This document shows positions 35,740 through 44,810 of a stretch of DNA of 64,000 nt, piece after piece (position 1 is the stretch's first letter; each line of letters begins with the position of its first letter). The notes under the pieces are model-generated. The model searched no databases. It was not told where the DNA came from and saw only the letters and a program-made list of their open reading frames with translations. The position numbers were made by a program, and so were the translations under genes. Location of the stretch: contig NZ_JASHJI010000001.1 of NCBI RefSeq assembly GCF_030733265.1, positions 310,001-374,000 of the forward strand. The letters run 5' to 3'. The stretch is from Roseibium sp. MMSF_3412. GTDB lineage: Bacteria; Pseudomonadota; Alphaproteobacteria; Rhizobiales; Stappiaceae.

Positions 35740-36852
35740 ATGGCTAAGGCGAATGACAAACCGCGCGTGAGCAGCGCACTCCGAAGCCTTCCTCCTGTCG
35801 CGCGTCTCGCACGGCGCACGCGCTATGCACTTCACCAGGGAAGCCGCGTTGCGCTTTATACGCTTCACTCGGAAGCCATGCGCCGCATGAACAAGCGCAT
35901 CCAGAAAGACCTTCCGGAAGCGCCGAAGGTTGTCCCCGAAGGTCCGGTCCCCGGACAGAGGCGGATGCTGGCTGACATTTTCAAGCTTTTCGCCGAGGAC
36001 CTGAAAGCGGTCGAGGACGGGCTTTACCCGATGCCGTCGGACGGGACCCTGTCACCGCGCGAGCTGCTCGACACCAGCCGGGCATTCTTCAAGGATGTGC
36101 CTGAAGTGGCACGCCGGCGGGCAACGGGTGCGCACCAGGAAGTCAATGAGGAGGTGACGGGGTTCGCCGAGGCGCTGCCGCGCTATTACCGGCAGAACTT
36201 TCATTTCCAGACGGATGGCTGGCTGAGCGAAGACAGCGCCAAGCTCTACGATTTTCAGGTCGACGTCCTGTTTTCAGGCGCAACCGCTGCCATGCGCCGC
36301 AAGGCGCTCGTTCCTTTCGCGAATATCCTGAAACAGAAAGACCAGCGCAAGGTCGTCTATGTCGACGTAGCCTGCGGAACCGGTGGCCTGCTTCGCCCTG
36401 CGCTGAAGGCCTTTCCGAGACTGCGCGGCATCGGGCTCGACCTTTCGGAGCCTTATCTGAACGTGGCACGGAAGCGATTGAAAACGCCTCGAGCAAGCCA
36501 CGTGACCGCCATGGCGGAGCAACTGCCCTTCGCCGATGCCACGGTCGATGCTGTTTCCTGCGTGTTTTTGTTCCATGAACTCCCGCCCAAGATCCGTCGT
36601 CAGGTGATTGCCGAGATCTCCCGGGTTCTGAAGCCGGGCGGATCTTTCCTGTTCGTCGACAGCCTTCAGACCGGCGATGTGCCGGATTATGACGGTCTTC
36701 TGTCGGTGTTCCCGCAGCTTTTCCACGAGCCGTATTATACATCCTACCTGCAGGAAGACCTGACCGGCCTTTGCGCCGAACAGGGTCTGGAAGAGCGCTG
36801 GATGGTGCCGGCCTTCGTGTCGCGTGCGGCCGAATTCGTGAAAACAGACTGA
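35740..36852 (+). CDS. Class I SAM-dependent methyltransferase
   Basis: A 370-residue protein with a 190-residue N-terminal extension of unknown role and a UbiE/Methyltransf_11-type domain (about 195-345): YVDVACGTGGLLRPAL, GIGLDLSEPYL, the acidic LPFADATVDAVSCVFLFHELP and LKPGGSFLFVDS. The substrate is not predictable. It is probably co-transcribed with the RNA methyltransferase gene, 3 bases upstream. Confidence 0.85.
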   Translation: MAKANDKPRVSSALRSLPPVARLARRTRYALHQGSRVALYTLHSEAMRRMNKRIQKDLPEAPKVVPEGPVPGQRRMLADIFKLFAEDLKAVEDGLYPMPSDGTLSPRELLDTSRAFFKDVPEVARRRATGAHQEVNEEVTGFAEALPRYYRQNFHFQTDGWLSEDSAKLYDFQVDVLFSGATAAMRRKALVPFANILKQKDQRKVVYVDVACGTGGLLRPALKAFPRLRGIGLDLSEPYLNVARKRLKTPRASHVTAMAEQLPFADATVDAVSCVFLFHELPPKIRRQVIAEISRVLKPGGSFLFVDSLQTGDVPDYDGLLSVFPQLFHEPYYTSYLQEDLTGLCAEQGLEERWMVPAFVSRAAEFVKTD

Positions 36853-36860
36853 GTCACTCT

Positions 36861-36902
36861 TTTCAGTGTCACTGAAATTTCTTCGAAGTCTCTCTTGAGA
36901 CT
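36861..36902. promoter_or_regulatory. Two inverted repeats in the ribB leader
   Basis: TTTCAGTG-T-CACTGAAA at 36861-36877 is a perfect 8-bp dyad with a 1-base centre, and AGTCTC-TCTT-GAGACT at 36887-36902 is a perfect 6-bp dyad. Both lie within 70 bases upstream of the HTH-RibB start. Either could be an operator, possibly for the HTH of the same protein; the first could also end the upstream transcript, though no T-run follows. Confidence 0.55.
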
Positions 36903-36930
36903 GAATTCGATCGCGCGTATATGCGTGATC

Positions 36931-38250
36931 ATGAGACTCGATCAATGGCTTTTGCAGACTGGTGAGGGACGGAGCGCATTTGCGCGCCGGGCCGATTTGT
37001 CGCCTGCGTCCGTATCAGCCCTTTGCAACGATCCGAACGTCTGGGTGTCGCGGGACATGGCCCGCAAGATCGCCATCGCGACCGATGGCGCCGTCACGCC
37101 CAACGATTTTCTCGGACTGTCCACAACCAAGGAGCATCCCGTGTCCCAGGCCCGTGTCGCAGAAGCAATCCGCGCGTTCGAACGTGGAGAAATGGTGGTC
37201 GTGACCGATGATGACGACCGCGAGAACGAAGGCGACCTGATTGTCGCGGCGTCCAAGATCACCTCCGAACAGATGGCCTTCATGGTCCGGCACACGTCCG
37301 GGATCATCTGCGCGCCGATGACGGTTGCCAATGCGCGCCGGCTGCGCCTCGACCCGATGGTGGCGGAAAACGACGCACCGCTTGCGACCGCTTTCACGAT
37401 TTCCGTCGACTACCGTCAGGGGCTGACAACAGGCATTTCCGCAGAAGAGCGGTGCGCGACCGTCCATGCGCTCGCAAACCCGAATGTCGCCGCCGACGAT
37501 TTCGTCCGCCCCGGCCATATCTTCCCGCTGGTTGCCAAGGAAGGCGGCGTCATGATGCGATCCGGGCACACGGAAGCCGCCGTGGACCTGTGCCGTCTTT
37601 CGGGCCTTGAAGAGGTCGGCGTGATCAGCGAACTCGTCAATGACGACGGCACCGTCAAGCGCGGTGCACAGGTCGCCGAATTCGCGTCCGAACACGATCT
37701 CAAGATGGTATCCGTCTCCGACCTGATCGCATGGCGCCAGCGCACCGAACGCATGGTCGAGCGGGTGAATGAGCAGCCGGTCGATACGATTGCCGGCCCG
37801 GCCTACGCGATGACCTATTCAACGCCTTACGATCAAATGCATCACCTTGCCATCGTCTACGGCGACATTCTCGACGGCCGCAGCGTCCCGGTGCGTTTGC
37901 AGCTTGAATCGGTTCTGGACGATGTCTTCGGCGAGGCCCGTCCCCTTGACCAGATCATGAAGCATTTTGCCGATCGCGGGCGTGGCGTCATCGTTTTCCT
38001 GAGAGAGGGATCAGTCGGGGTTGCGCGCCAGTCACGGCGTGCGCGGTCGGATTTCGAAGCCGCCGATACGGAAGAACACGGCTCCGCGCAGGCGCGGCAG
38101 GAACAATGGCGGGAAGTCGGGCTCGGCGCGCAGATCCTGAAGGACCTCGGCGTCAGTTCCATCCGCCTGCTTGCCTCGCGCGAGCGGCACTATGTCGGCC
38201 TGGAGGGCTTCGACATCAAGATCGATGAAACGGAAATTCTCGACACCTGA
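36931..38250 (+). CDS. ribB: 3,4-dihydroxy-2-butanone-4-phosphate synthase with N-terminal HTH and degenerate GTP cyclohydrolase II domain
   Basis: From ATG 36931 the product is 439 residues. Residues 1-65 look like a YdaS/Cro-type HTH (FARRADLSPASVSALCND...VSRDMARKIAIATDG). DHBP synthase spans about 72-280 with TDDDDRENEGDLI, RPGHIFPL and GHTEA intact, so ribulose-5-phosphate conversion in riboflavin synthesis is expected. The C-terminal half resembles GTP cyclohydrolase II, but the zinc Cys triad is absent (LQLESVLDDVFGEARPL), so it should be inactive, as in known RibBX proteins. An internal GTG at 37141 with AAGGAG 6 bases upstream could start a 369-residue form without the HTH. Confidence 0.9.
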   Translation: MRLDQWLLQTGEGRSAFARRADLSPASVSALCNDPNVWVSRDMARKIAIATDGAVTPNDFLGLSTTKEHPVSQARVAEAIRAFERGEMVVVTDDDDRENEGDLIVAASKITSEQMAFMVRHTSGIICAPMTVANARRLRLDPMVAENDAPLATAFTISVDYRQGLTTGISAEERCATVHALANPNVAADDFVRPGHIFPLVAKEGGVMMRSGHTEAAVDLCRLSGLEEVGVISELVNDDGTVKRGAQVAEFASEHDLKMVSVSDLIAWRQRTERMVERVNEQPVDTIAGPAYAMTYSTPYDQMHHLAIVYGDILDGRSVPVRLQLESVLDDVFGEARPLDQIMKHFADRGRGVIVFLREGSVGVARQSRRARSDFEAADTEEHGSAQARQEQWREVGLGAQILKDLGVSSIRLLASRERHYVGLEGFDIKIDETEILDT

Positions 38251-38278
38251 TCACGGGGTCGGTTCAACCAAAAGACGG

Positions 38279-38311
38279 CGGGTGCGGGATCTGAAATCCC
38301 GCGCCCGTTTT
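38279..38311 (+). terminator. Terminator of ribB
   Basis: Stem CGGGTGCGGGAT (38279-38290) with ATCCCGCGCCCG (38296-38307), one mismatch, 5-base loop, then TTTT. It lies between the convergent ribB and dienelactone hydrolase genes. Confidence 0.8.
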
Positions 38312-38316
38312 CCGGT

Positions 38317-39222
38317 CTACATCAGGTGTTCCTTGAAGAACGCGACGGTGCGCTCTTCCGCGAGCTTGGCGGCTTCCTGATCGAAGCGGGGCGTCGTGTC
38401 GTTGTGGAACCCGTGATTGACGCCGGGATACATGTGCGCAACGTAATCCTTGCCGTTCGCCTTCAGGGCCTCTTCATAAGCAGGCCAGCCGGCGTTGATG
38501 CGCTCATCCAGTTCCGCGAACTGAAGCATCAGTGGTGCCTGGATCTTGGGAACATCGGCGGCATCCGCCTGGCGTCCATAGAACGGCACACCGGCTGCCA
38601 GTTCCGGATAGGCGACCGCGATCGCATTGACGACGCCGCCGCCGTAGCAGAAGCCGACGGCACCGACCTTGCCGGTACTGTCGTCGCTGTTGAGAAGGTA
38701 CTCGAAGCCGGCAAAGAAGTCGTTCAGGAGCTTTTCCCTGTCGACCGTGCGCTGCAGTTCGCGTCCCTTGTCATCCGTACCCGGATATCCTCCGACCGAC
38801 GTCAGACCATCTGGAGCCATGGCCATGAACCCGGCCTTGCCAAGGCGGCGGGCCACGTCTTCGATATAGGGGTTCAGGCCCCGGTTCTCGTGAATGACCA
38901 GCACGGCCGGAAGTTTGCCGGTCGCGCCTGCCGGTTTCACCAGATAGGCGTTCACCTCGCCATGGCCGTTGGGCGATGGGTAGGTGATCCTTTGCGTCTC
39001 GATGGCGGCATCATCCGGGTCGACCTGCTGGGCGAGTGCATAATCGGGCGACAACTGATCCAGAAGCATGGCTGCAGTGACGCCTGCAACGGCGAACTTC
39101 GCCGCGCCATTCAAGAATTCCCGTTTCGTGATCTTGCCGTGGGCGTAATAATCATAAAGATCCAGCAGTTCCTGAGGAAAGTCCTTCGCCGTCATGCGGC
39201 GAACCGGGGTCATGTCGTTCAT
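38317..39222 (-). CDS. Dienelactone hydrolase family protein, exported
   Basis: Start at the ATG ending at 39222 (MNDMTPVRR) with AGGGAG upstream; 301 residues. An N-terminal segment around 33-60 ([23 protein letters not shown]) looks like a Tat-type signal with KR in place of the twin Arg and a long n-region. The alpha/beta-hydrolase core has the Cys nucleophile of this family in GFCYGGG, an acid in ELDERI and the catalytic His in GVNHGFH. Substrate unknown; it may act on lactones or esters in the periplasm. Divergent from the LysR gene region. Confidence 0.86.
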   Translation of the reverse strand: MNDMTPVRRMTAKDFPQELLDLYDYYAHGKITKREFLNGAAKFAVAGVTAAMLLDQLSPDYALAQQVDPDDAAIETQRITYPSPNGHGEVNAYLVKPAGATGKLPAVLVIHENRGLNPYIEDVARRLGKAGFMAMAPDGLTSVGGYPGTDDKGRELQRTVDREKLLNDFFAGFEYLLNSDDSTGKVGAVGFCYGGGVVNAIAVAYPELAAGVPFYGRQADAADVPKIQAPLMLQFAELDERINAGWPAYEEALKANGKDYVAHMYPGVNHGFHNDTTPRFDQEAAKLAEERTVAFFKEHLM

Positions 39223-39372
39223 CACGTCGCTCCCTGAATTGTACGAAAGTGCAAACTGTCCCACACCTAGGCGTATCTTAATCGAGTTCCACCGGGCTCA
39301 ACGGGAATTGTTGTAACGGTTTGTATCAGAGCGGACTGCTCGTCAGCCTTGCACAGACTGCTCGGGCAAGGA

Positions 39373-40221
39373 TCAGGAAAACACCTCCCCGACCCAGCGG
39401 CTGACCGCCAACATTCGGGCAAGACCGGCCTGATCGGCATGCTGAAGCAACCAGACTTCCCGCTGCAGGTCCGGCTTCGGTTCGCTCAAGACCTGCAGGC
39501 GTTGATCCGTTTCGGCAATCATATTCGGAATGATCGATCGGCCAATGCCCGCAGCAACCGCTTCTATAACCCCCTCAAGATCGCTTGGCCGGATACCGGC
39601 AATACCGCTCTCCGACATTTTCAGGTGCTCCGACATCCAGCGCGCCTGCGGCAGGAAGCTCATGTTCTCATGATAGGTGATCCATGGCAGATCGCCGGCA
39701 TCAACACCTGCCGGTCCGTAGGCAGAATGCTCAAGGACCGCAATCCGTTTCGCCGTCACGTTGTGACCGCCGTCGCGCGGGCGGCCCAGGCGGATTGCCA
39801 TGTCGGTTTCCCGTCGTGTCAGGCTGACGTTCCGGATCTCGGAGGCCAGGTGCAGTTCGATTCCAGGGTGCTGCCGGAAAAAGCGGCGCACCCGAGGCAT
39901 CAGGATCCTGGAGTTGACCACAGGCACCGAAGAGATCCGGACCATACCCTCTTCCGCCAATTCCGCCCCGGACAGTTCCGAACTCAGTGCGTTAAGGGAT
40001 GTCTCCAGCGTTTCACCATAGGTGATCGCCCTGTGGCCTGCGGAGGTCAGCTCAAGAGATCCGCTGGCGGACCTTTCAAGCAACTGCGTCCCGATTTCCT
40101 TTTGCAACACCGCCAGACGCCGGGATACCGTCGTTGCATCGACGCCCAGCCGGACAGCCGCCGCAGACAGGGACCCGGCGCGGTAGAATGCGAGGAGGTA
40201 TTTCAGATTTTCCCAATTCAT
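39373..40221 (-). CDS. LysR family transcriptional regulator
   Basis: The 282-residue protein has a winged-helix HTH at about 1-60 (KYLLAFYRAGSLSAAAVRLGVDATTVSRRLAVLQKEIG) and a LysR substrate domain from about 90 (GMVRISSVPVV). It is divergent from the TauE/SafE gene, with a 95-base promoter spacer, so control of that exporter is the likely role. Confidence 0.9.
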   Translation of the reverse strand: MNWENLKYLLAFYRAGSLSAAAVRLGVDATTVSRRLAVLQKEIGTQLLERSASGSLELTSAGHRAITYGETLETSLNALSSELSGAELAEEGMVRISSVPVVNSRILMPRVRRFFRQHPGIELHLASEIRNVSLTRRETDMAIRLGRPRDGGHNVTAKRIAVLEHSAYGPAGVDAGDLPWITYHENMSFLPQARWMSEHLKMSESGIAGIRPSDLEGVIEAVAAGIGRSIIPNMIAETDQRLQVLSEPKPDLQREVWLLQHADQAGLARMLAVSRWVGEVFS

Positions 40222-40316
40222 GACTGCATTATTGCAGCTCCACTCTGCAAATTCGATTATTTACTTGCGTTTCTGCAGCCTGCTAAAACGTCTCCCGACC
40301 CACCGGAAGAGTGTTC
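40222..40316. promoter_or_regulatory. Divergent promoter region lysR/tauE
   Basis: A short spacer with an AT-rich centre (AAATTCGATTATTTACTTG at about 40248-40266). The position fits a LysR operator, but no clean dyad is visible by eye. Confidence 0.3.
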
Positions 40317-41081
40317 ATGCTACAGGATCTAAGCGTCTGGGCCGGACTGCCGCCGACGCAACTCATTATTTGCGCCGTGATGGTCTTCATCGCCGGGCTG
40401 GTGCGCGGCTTTGCGGGCTTCGGCCTGTCGGCCGTCCTGATGGCGAGTATCGTGGTTTTCATTCCGCCGATCGAACTGATCCCGGTGTGCTTTCTCCTGG
40501 AAGCTGCCGCCAGCCTGGCGATGTTCCGCGGCGGCCTCAGGGACGCCGATGTCGGTACCGCGGTGACCCTTGCGATCTGCAGCGCCGTCGGCGTTCCGCT
40601 CGGCCTGGCCCTGACCACCAGCATTGACGTGGACCTTTCAAAGCTGATCGCGCTTCTCATCGTATTGTCGCTGACGGTTCTTCAACTCATGAAGATCAAT
40701 CTCCTCCCGGCCTCGCAGAAGGTCGCGCTACCGGTCACGGGTTTCGCCGCGGGCATCGTCAGCGGACTGGCCGCCGTCGGCGGGATGGTGATTGCCCTTT
40801 ATGTTCTGGCATCACCAAAGAAGGCGCGGGAAATGCGCGGCTCCCTGGTGCTTTACCTGTTTTTCGGAATGCTGACGTCGTCAGTGACGCTGTACCTGTA
40901 CGGTGTCCTGCAGGGAGAGGCACTCGTTCGCGGGGCAATTCTCTCGCCCCTCGTACTGGCTGGCGTTTTTGCCGGAAGCAAATTGTTCAGCCGCAGTCTC
41001 GACCAGACCTACCGTCGCGTCTGCCTCTACCTTCTCGTTGTGTTCGCCAGCGCAGGACTGGTCAGGCTGGTCGCGTTTTAG
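40317..41081 (+). CDS. TauE/SafE family sulfite/organosulfonate exporter
   Basis: Start at ATG 40317, 8 bases after GGAAGAG; 254 residues. About eight membrane segments in two similar halves, each with a Gly/Phe-rich TauE pattern (VRGFAGFGLSAVLMASIVVFIPP in the first, VSGLAAVGGMVIALYVLAS in the second). The family exports sulfite, sulfoacetate or related anions through the inner membrane. The neighbouring LysR probably regulates it. The substrate is not shown by the sequence. Confidence 0.88.
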   Translation: MLQDLSVWAGLPPTQLIICAVMVFIAGLVRGFAGFGLSAVLMASIVVFIPPIELIPVCFLLEAAASLAMFRGGLRDADVGTAVTLAICSAVGVPLGLALTTSIDVDLSKLIALLIVLSLTVLQLMKINLLPASQKVALPVTGFAAGIVSGLAAVGGMVIALYVLASPKKAREMRGSLVLYLFFGMLTSSVTLYLYGVLQGEALVRGAILSPLVLAGVFAGSKLFSRSLDQTYRRVCLYLLVVFASAGLVRLVAF

Positions 41082-41120
41082 CGATCCGGCCCGATTGCCC
41101 TGGCAATCAGCGAATTCCGG

Positions 41121-42206
41121 TTAACCGACCTGGCCCCTGTGACGCAGGAAGTGGTCTGCAAGCACGCAGGCCATCATGGCTTCGCCGACGGGGACCGCGC
41201 GGATCCCGACGCAAGGGTCGTGACGCCCCTTGGTCATGACATCGACTTCCTCGCCCTGCCGTGTGATCGACTTGCGCTCCGTCAAAATGGACGAAGTCGG
41301 CTTGACGGCGAAGCGAACAACCAGCGGGTCCCCGTTCGAGATACCCCCCAGCACACCGCCGGAATTGTTTGTCAGAAAGACAGGTCTGCCGACATCGTCG
41401 ATGCGGATCTCGTCGGCGTTTTCCTCGCCTGTCAGACTGGCGGCTTCGAACCCGTTGCCAATCTCGACACCTTTCACGGCGTTGATCGACATCATGGCAG
41501 CCGCAAGGTCGGTATCCAGCTTGCCATAGATCGGCGCGCCCCAGCCGGCGGGCACCCCTTCGGCAACCACCTCGATGACGGCTCCGACCGACGATCCGGC
41601 CTTGCGCACACCATCCAGATAGTCCGCCCAGTTCGCGGCGGCCTCCGAGTCGGGTGAAAAGAACGGATTGTTGTCGACTTCAGCCCAGTTCCAGTTGCCA
41701 CGGTCGATCTTCCGCTCACCGACCTGCACCAGCGCCGCGCGGACCGTGACACCCTGAAGAACCTTGCGGGCAACGGCACCCGCGGCAACCCGCATGGCAG
41801 TTTCGCGTGCGGACGAACGACCGCCGCCGCGATAGTCCCGAATTCCGTATTTTGCATCGTAAGTGAAGTCGGCGTGGCCGGGCCTGAACCGGTCCTTGAT
41901 CTCGGAATAATCCTTCGAGCGCTGATCGGTGTTTTCGACCAGCAGCGAAATCGGCGTTCCGGTGGTTTTCTGAACACCGTCCTCGTCGACCATGACACCA
42001 GACAGGATCTTCACTTCGTCCGCCTCGCGCCGCTGGGTGGTGAAGCGGGACTGCCCGGGCTTGCGTTTTTCCATGTAGCCCTGGATATCGGCTTCGTTCA
42101 GCGGGATCAGCGGCGGGCATCCGTCAATGACGCACCCTATTGCCGGACCATGGCTTTCTCCCCAGGTCGTGACGCGAAACAAGTGACCAAAACTGTTGTG
42201 CGACAT
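41121..42206 (-). CDS. aroC: Chorismate synthase
   Basis: The 361-residue protein makes chorismate from 5-enolpyruvylshikimate 3-phosphate with reduced FMN, the last step of the shikimate pathway. Signatures are the N-terminal [26 protein letters not shown], the [18 protein letters not shown] block and the C-terminal [19 protein letters not shown]. Length and start are normal. Confidence 0.97.
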   Translation of the reverse strand: MSHNSFGHLFRVTTWGESHGPAIGCVIDGCPPLIPLNEADIQGYMEKRKPGQSRFTTQRREADEVKILSGVMVDEDGVQKTTGTPISLLVENTDQRSKDYSEIKDRFRPGHADFTYDAKYGIRDYRGGGRSSARETAMRVAAGAVARKVLQGVTVRAALVQVGERKIDRGNWNWAEVDNNPFFSPDSEAAANWADYLDGVRKAGSSVGAVIEVVAEGVPAGWGAPIYGKLDTDLAAAMMSINAVKGVEIGNGFEAASLTGEENADEIRIDDVGRPVFLTNNSGGVLGGISNGDPLVVRFAVKPTSSILTERKSITRQGEEVDVMTKGRHDPCVGIRAVPVGEAMMACVLADHFLRHRGQVG

Positions 42207-42521
42207 GAAAACTTCCAGATCTGCAGCGAAAAAACATCAGGCGCGAGCGATAAGCCAAAGTGGCTGGAAGCTCAAGCCCCGGGGCTCATTTGCCGCTTGG
42301 CGGATTAATTGCATGAGAGGCCTAAGATCAACCAATTGTGAAGCTTTCTCGGTTTTTTTATTAAGTAAATCTTAGATATTACCCCGGAAGAGGGCAACCG
42401 AATGCGTAATTTTATTCGCGTGATTACTGCGATAAACAACATTTAGTCTATAAATTTTTGCCAATCCTTAAGGCTCAAGCCCTATCACTTTACGCGAGGA
42501 ATATGTTTTCGGGGCACAAAA
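42207..42521. other. Intergenic stretch between aroC and the EAL gene
   Basis: About 315 bases, AT-rich from about 42340 (TTTTTTTATTAAGTAAATC and TAAATTTTTGCC). It must hold the divergent promoters of aroC and the EAL gene. No coding or RNA signature was found. Confidence 0.4.
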
Positions 42522-44789
42522 GTGCATATTCGTGGTTGGCTTACAGGTCTTATCGTCTTCCTGCTGGCACCTTGCCTGCTGTTTGCTTCGCTGTGGTTTA
42601 GCAGCAAATTCGAAGACGTCGGTTCGATTGATCGCAGTCTGGATGGGTTGAACCTCATCCAGGCTCTCGGACCGCTCATGGAGGAAAAGGCGCTGACCGG
42701 CAAGGTCAGTCAGCCGACAGAGGTGCTCATGAGGCAGCTTGCGTCGTTCGACACGGCTCCGAACGAGGCGAGCCTCGTGTCCGAATTCGCTGCCTTCCTG
42801 CATGAACCCGGTGTTCCCGAAGCATTGCGCAAGGCCAGATCGGTGGCTGCGCTGATTGCGCACCAGTCAAACCTGAGCTCTGCGTCGACGTACGAAACCG
42901 CTGAACTGCCGCACCTGATCAGCCATACGCTTCTGACAGTGGTGATCGAGACATCGGTGATGGTGGAGAACGGCAGGATGCTCTCTGCCAAGGATGCCAT
43001 CAACACCTGGGACAAGATGCTCATTCCCGTTCAGGGCGGAAGTTTCAAGGTGGCCGCGGACCACGCATCGCGCGCCACGAAGCGGCATTTCGGCAGGCTT
43101 GCCGGACCGACCGCCGAAGCGCTGCAGGACAAGGCAGCCGCGTACCGGTCGGCGAACCTTGTCTATCAATCAGCCGCCGCAAAGCTGCTGTCATCGACAA
43201 TCAAGGGAGTGACCGGCGCCGACATCCAGACGCAGCAGCTGAATTCTGTGCAGCCGGATTTTGTCCGCACGATCTTTGCCCTGTGGCAGGAAACGGTCGA
43301 CTACCTCCACGCAGACCTGCAGCACACGCGTGCCGAGACACTCTTTGCGGTCGCCCTGGCCGGTCTGGTCGGTGGCCTCGTCATCATCGCGGCGTTCGCT
43401 ATCGCGGTTGCGCTCAGCCGGGCGCTCGCCGATCGTACGCAGCAGGAGTTCGAAAATCTCGGGTTCCACGATCCGCTCACAGGTTTGCCGAACCGGCGCG
43501 CACTCCTGAAGAAGCTGCGTTCCCTGGCTGACCGGGAAACCGAAGACCAGCTTGGACTCGTGATCCTCGATCTCAGGCATTTCAAGAAAATCAACGACCT
43601 TTACGGTGATCAGTCCGGTGACACCATATTGCGGGATGTTGCCGAACAGCTCGTGCAATACGCGGAACCGGAAGACTTTCTGTGCAGAACCGGCGGCACG
43701 GAGTTCATGCTGCTCCGTCCACGTCTTTCCGGCGTGTCGGACTTTGAGGCGCTCCCGGCGAGAATCATTCGCGACCTGGGTGCCGAGCGCCCGGTCAATG
43801 GCCAGAAAATGGTTCTTGAATCGAATGCAGGACTGGTCATCAACCGACCCGGCGATCCTGTTTCCGACCAGTTGCTGGTGGATGCTGAACTGGCCCTGCG
43901 TTCCGCCAAGCAGAAAGCGCCACGCAAATTCGCCCGTTTCACCTCCGAGATGCGGATTGCATTCGAGGAGAACGGCGAAATCGCCAAACAGCTCCTGAAA
44001 GCGCTGGAGGCGGGCGATGTCGTGCCCTGGTTCCAGCCACAGATTGATCTCAGGACCGGCGAAGTGGTCGGAGCCGAAGCCCTCGTGCGCTGGCTGGACA
44101 ACGACAAGGTGCACTATCCGGGTTACTTCCTGCCGGCGGCACTGGAAGCCGGCTACATGGAGCGCATTGAAGACATTGTCCGCTGCAAGACGCTCGAGCT
44201 TGCCGCGTCTATCGCCGGGTCATCCCGCCGCAACATGCATTTCGGGCTGAATATTTCAGCGGACATCCTCAGCAATACAAAGGCTGTCGACAGTCTTCAC
44301 CAGCAGGTCGTTGATATCGGTCTCGATCCCAGCCTTGTCAGCCTTGAAATTCTCGAAGCGGTCATGATCGACGAAGACAAGGCGGCGCCGATCAAGTCGA
44401 ACATCGCGCACCTGTCGGATCTCGGGTACTTTATCGAACTCGATGATTTCGGGACGGGCCATTCCAGCATATCCAGCCTGAGGGACCTCAGCATCAACCG
44501 CGTCAAGATCGACCGCAGCTTCGTCTCCGGCGTGGATTCCAAGAGCGATCTCCAGAAATTCACCAGCGCCCTGATCAATCTTGCCAAAAGCCTCGATATC
44601 AGTGTCCTGGCCGAGGGCGTGGAAACCGAAGGCGAGCGCACCTGGCTCAAGGACCACGGCTGTGACGTGATCCAGGGTTTCCTCATTTCAAAGGCGGTCC
44701 CGGAGAAGCAGCTCGGCGCCATGATCCTGAAAAACAATTTCGGTTCCCACCTGACCGCAATCGACGACAGAAGCACCGCGACCGGCTGA
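42522..44789 (+). CDS. Membrane GGDEF/EAL protein, probable c-di-GMP phosphodiesterase
   Basis: The 755-residue protein starts at GTG 42522. Membrane segments at about 8-25 and 275-298 flank a periplasmic domain of unknown ligand. A GGDEF domain at about 305-465 is degenerate: the signature is GGTEF (391-395), so cyclase activity is unlikely. The EAL domain (about 480-735) keeps EAL (519-521), LNIS, LEILE, DDFGTG (641-646), KIDR and EGVE, so cyclic di-GMP hydrolysis is expected. The gene is alone and divergent from aroC. Confidence 0.9.
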   Translation: MHIRGWLTGLIVFLLAPCLLFASLWFSSKFEDVGSIDRSLDGLNLIQALGPLMEEKALTGKVSQPTEVLMRQLASFDTAPNEASLVSEFAAFLHEPGVPEALRKARSVAALIAHQSNLSSASTYETAELPHLISHTLLTVVIETSVMVENGRMLSAKDAINTWDKMLIPVQGGSFKVAADHASRATKRHFGRLAGPTAEALQDKAAAYRSANLVYQSAAAKLLSSTIKGVTGADIQTQQLNSVQPDFVRTIFALWQETVDYLHADLQHTRAETLFAVALAGLVGGLVIIAAFAIAVALSRALADRTQQEFENLGFHDPLTGLPNRRALLKKLRSLADRETEDQLGLVILDLRHFKKINDLYGDQSGDTILRDVAEQLVQYAEPEDFLCRTGGTEFMLLRPRLSGVSDFEALPARIIRDLGAERPVNGQKMVLESNAGLVINRPGDPVSDQLLVDAELALRSAKQKAPRKFARFTSEMRIAFEENGEIAKQLLKALEAGDVVPWFQPQIDLRTGEVVGAEALVRWLDNDKVHYPGYFLPAALEAGYMERIEDIVRCKTLELAASIAGSSRRNMHFGLNISADILSNTKAVDSLHQQVVDIGLDPSLVSLEILEAVMIDEDKAAPIKSNIAHLSDLGYFIELDDFGTGHSSISSLRDLSINRVKIDRSFVSGVDSKSDLQKFTSALINLAKSLDISVLAEGVETEGERTWLKDHGCDVIQGFLISKAVPEKQLGAMILKNNFGSHLTAIDDRSTATG

Positions 44790-44810
44790 GACCGCACGAC
44801 AGGCTCCCGA

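Noticed and set aside
36853..36930. FMN riboswitch before ribB
   Set aside because: The leader is only about 80 bases and lacks the multi-helix RFN consensus; two dyads are present instead.
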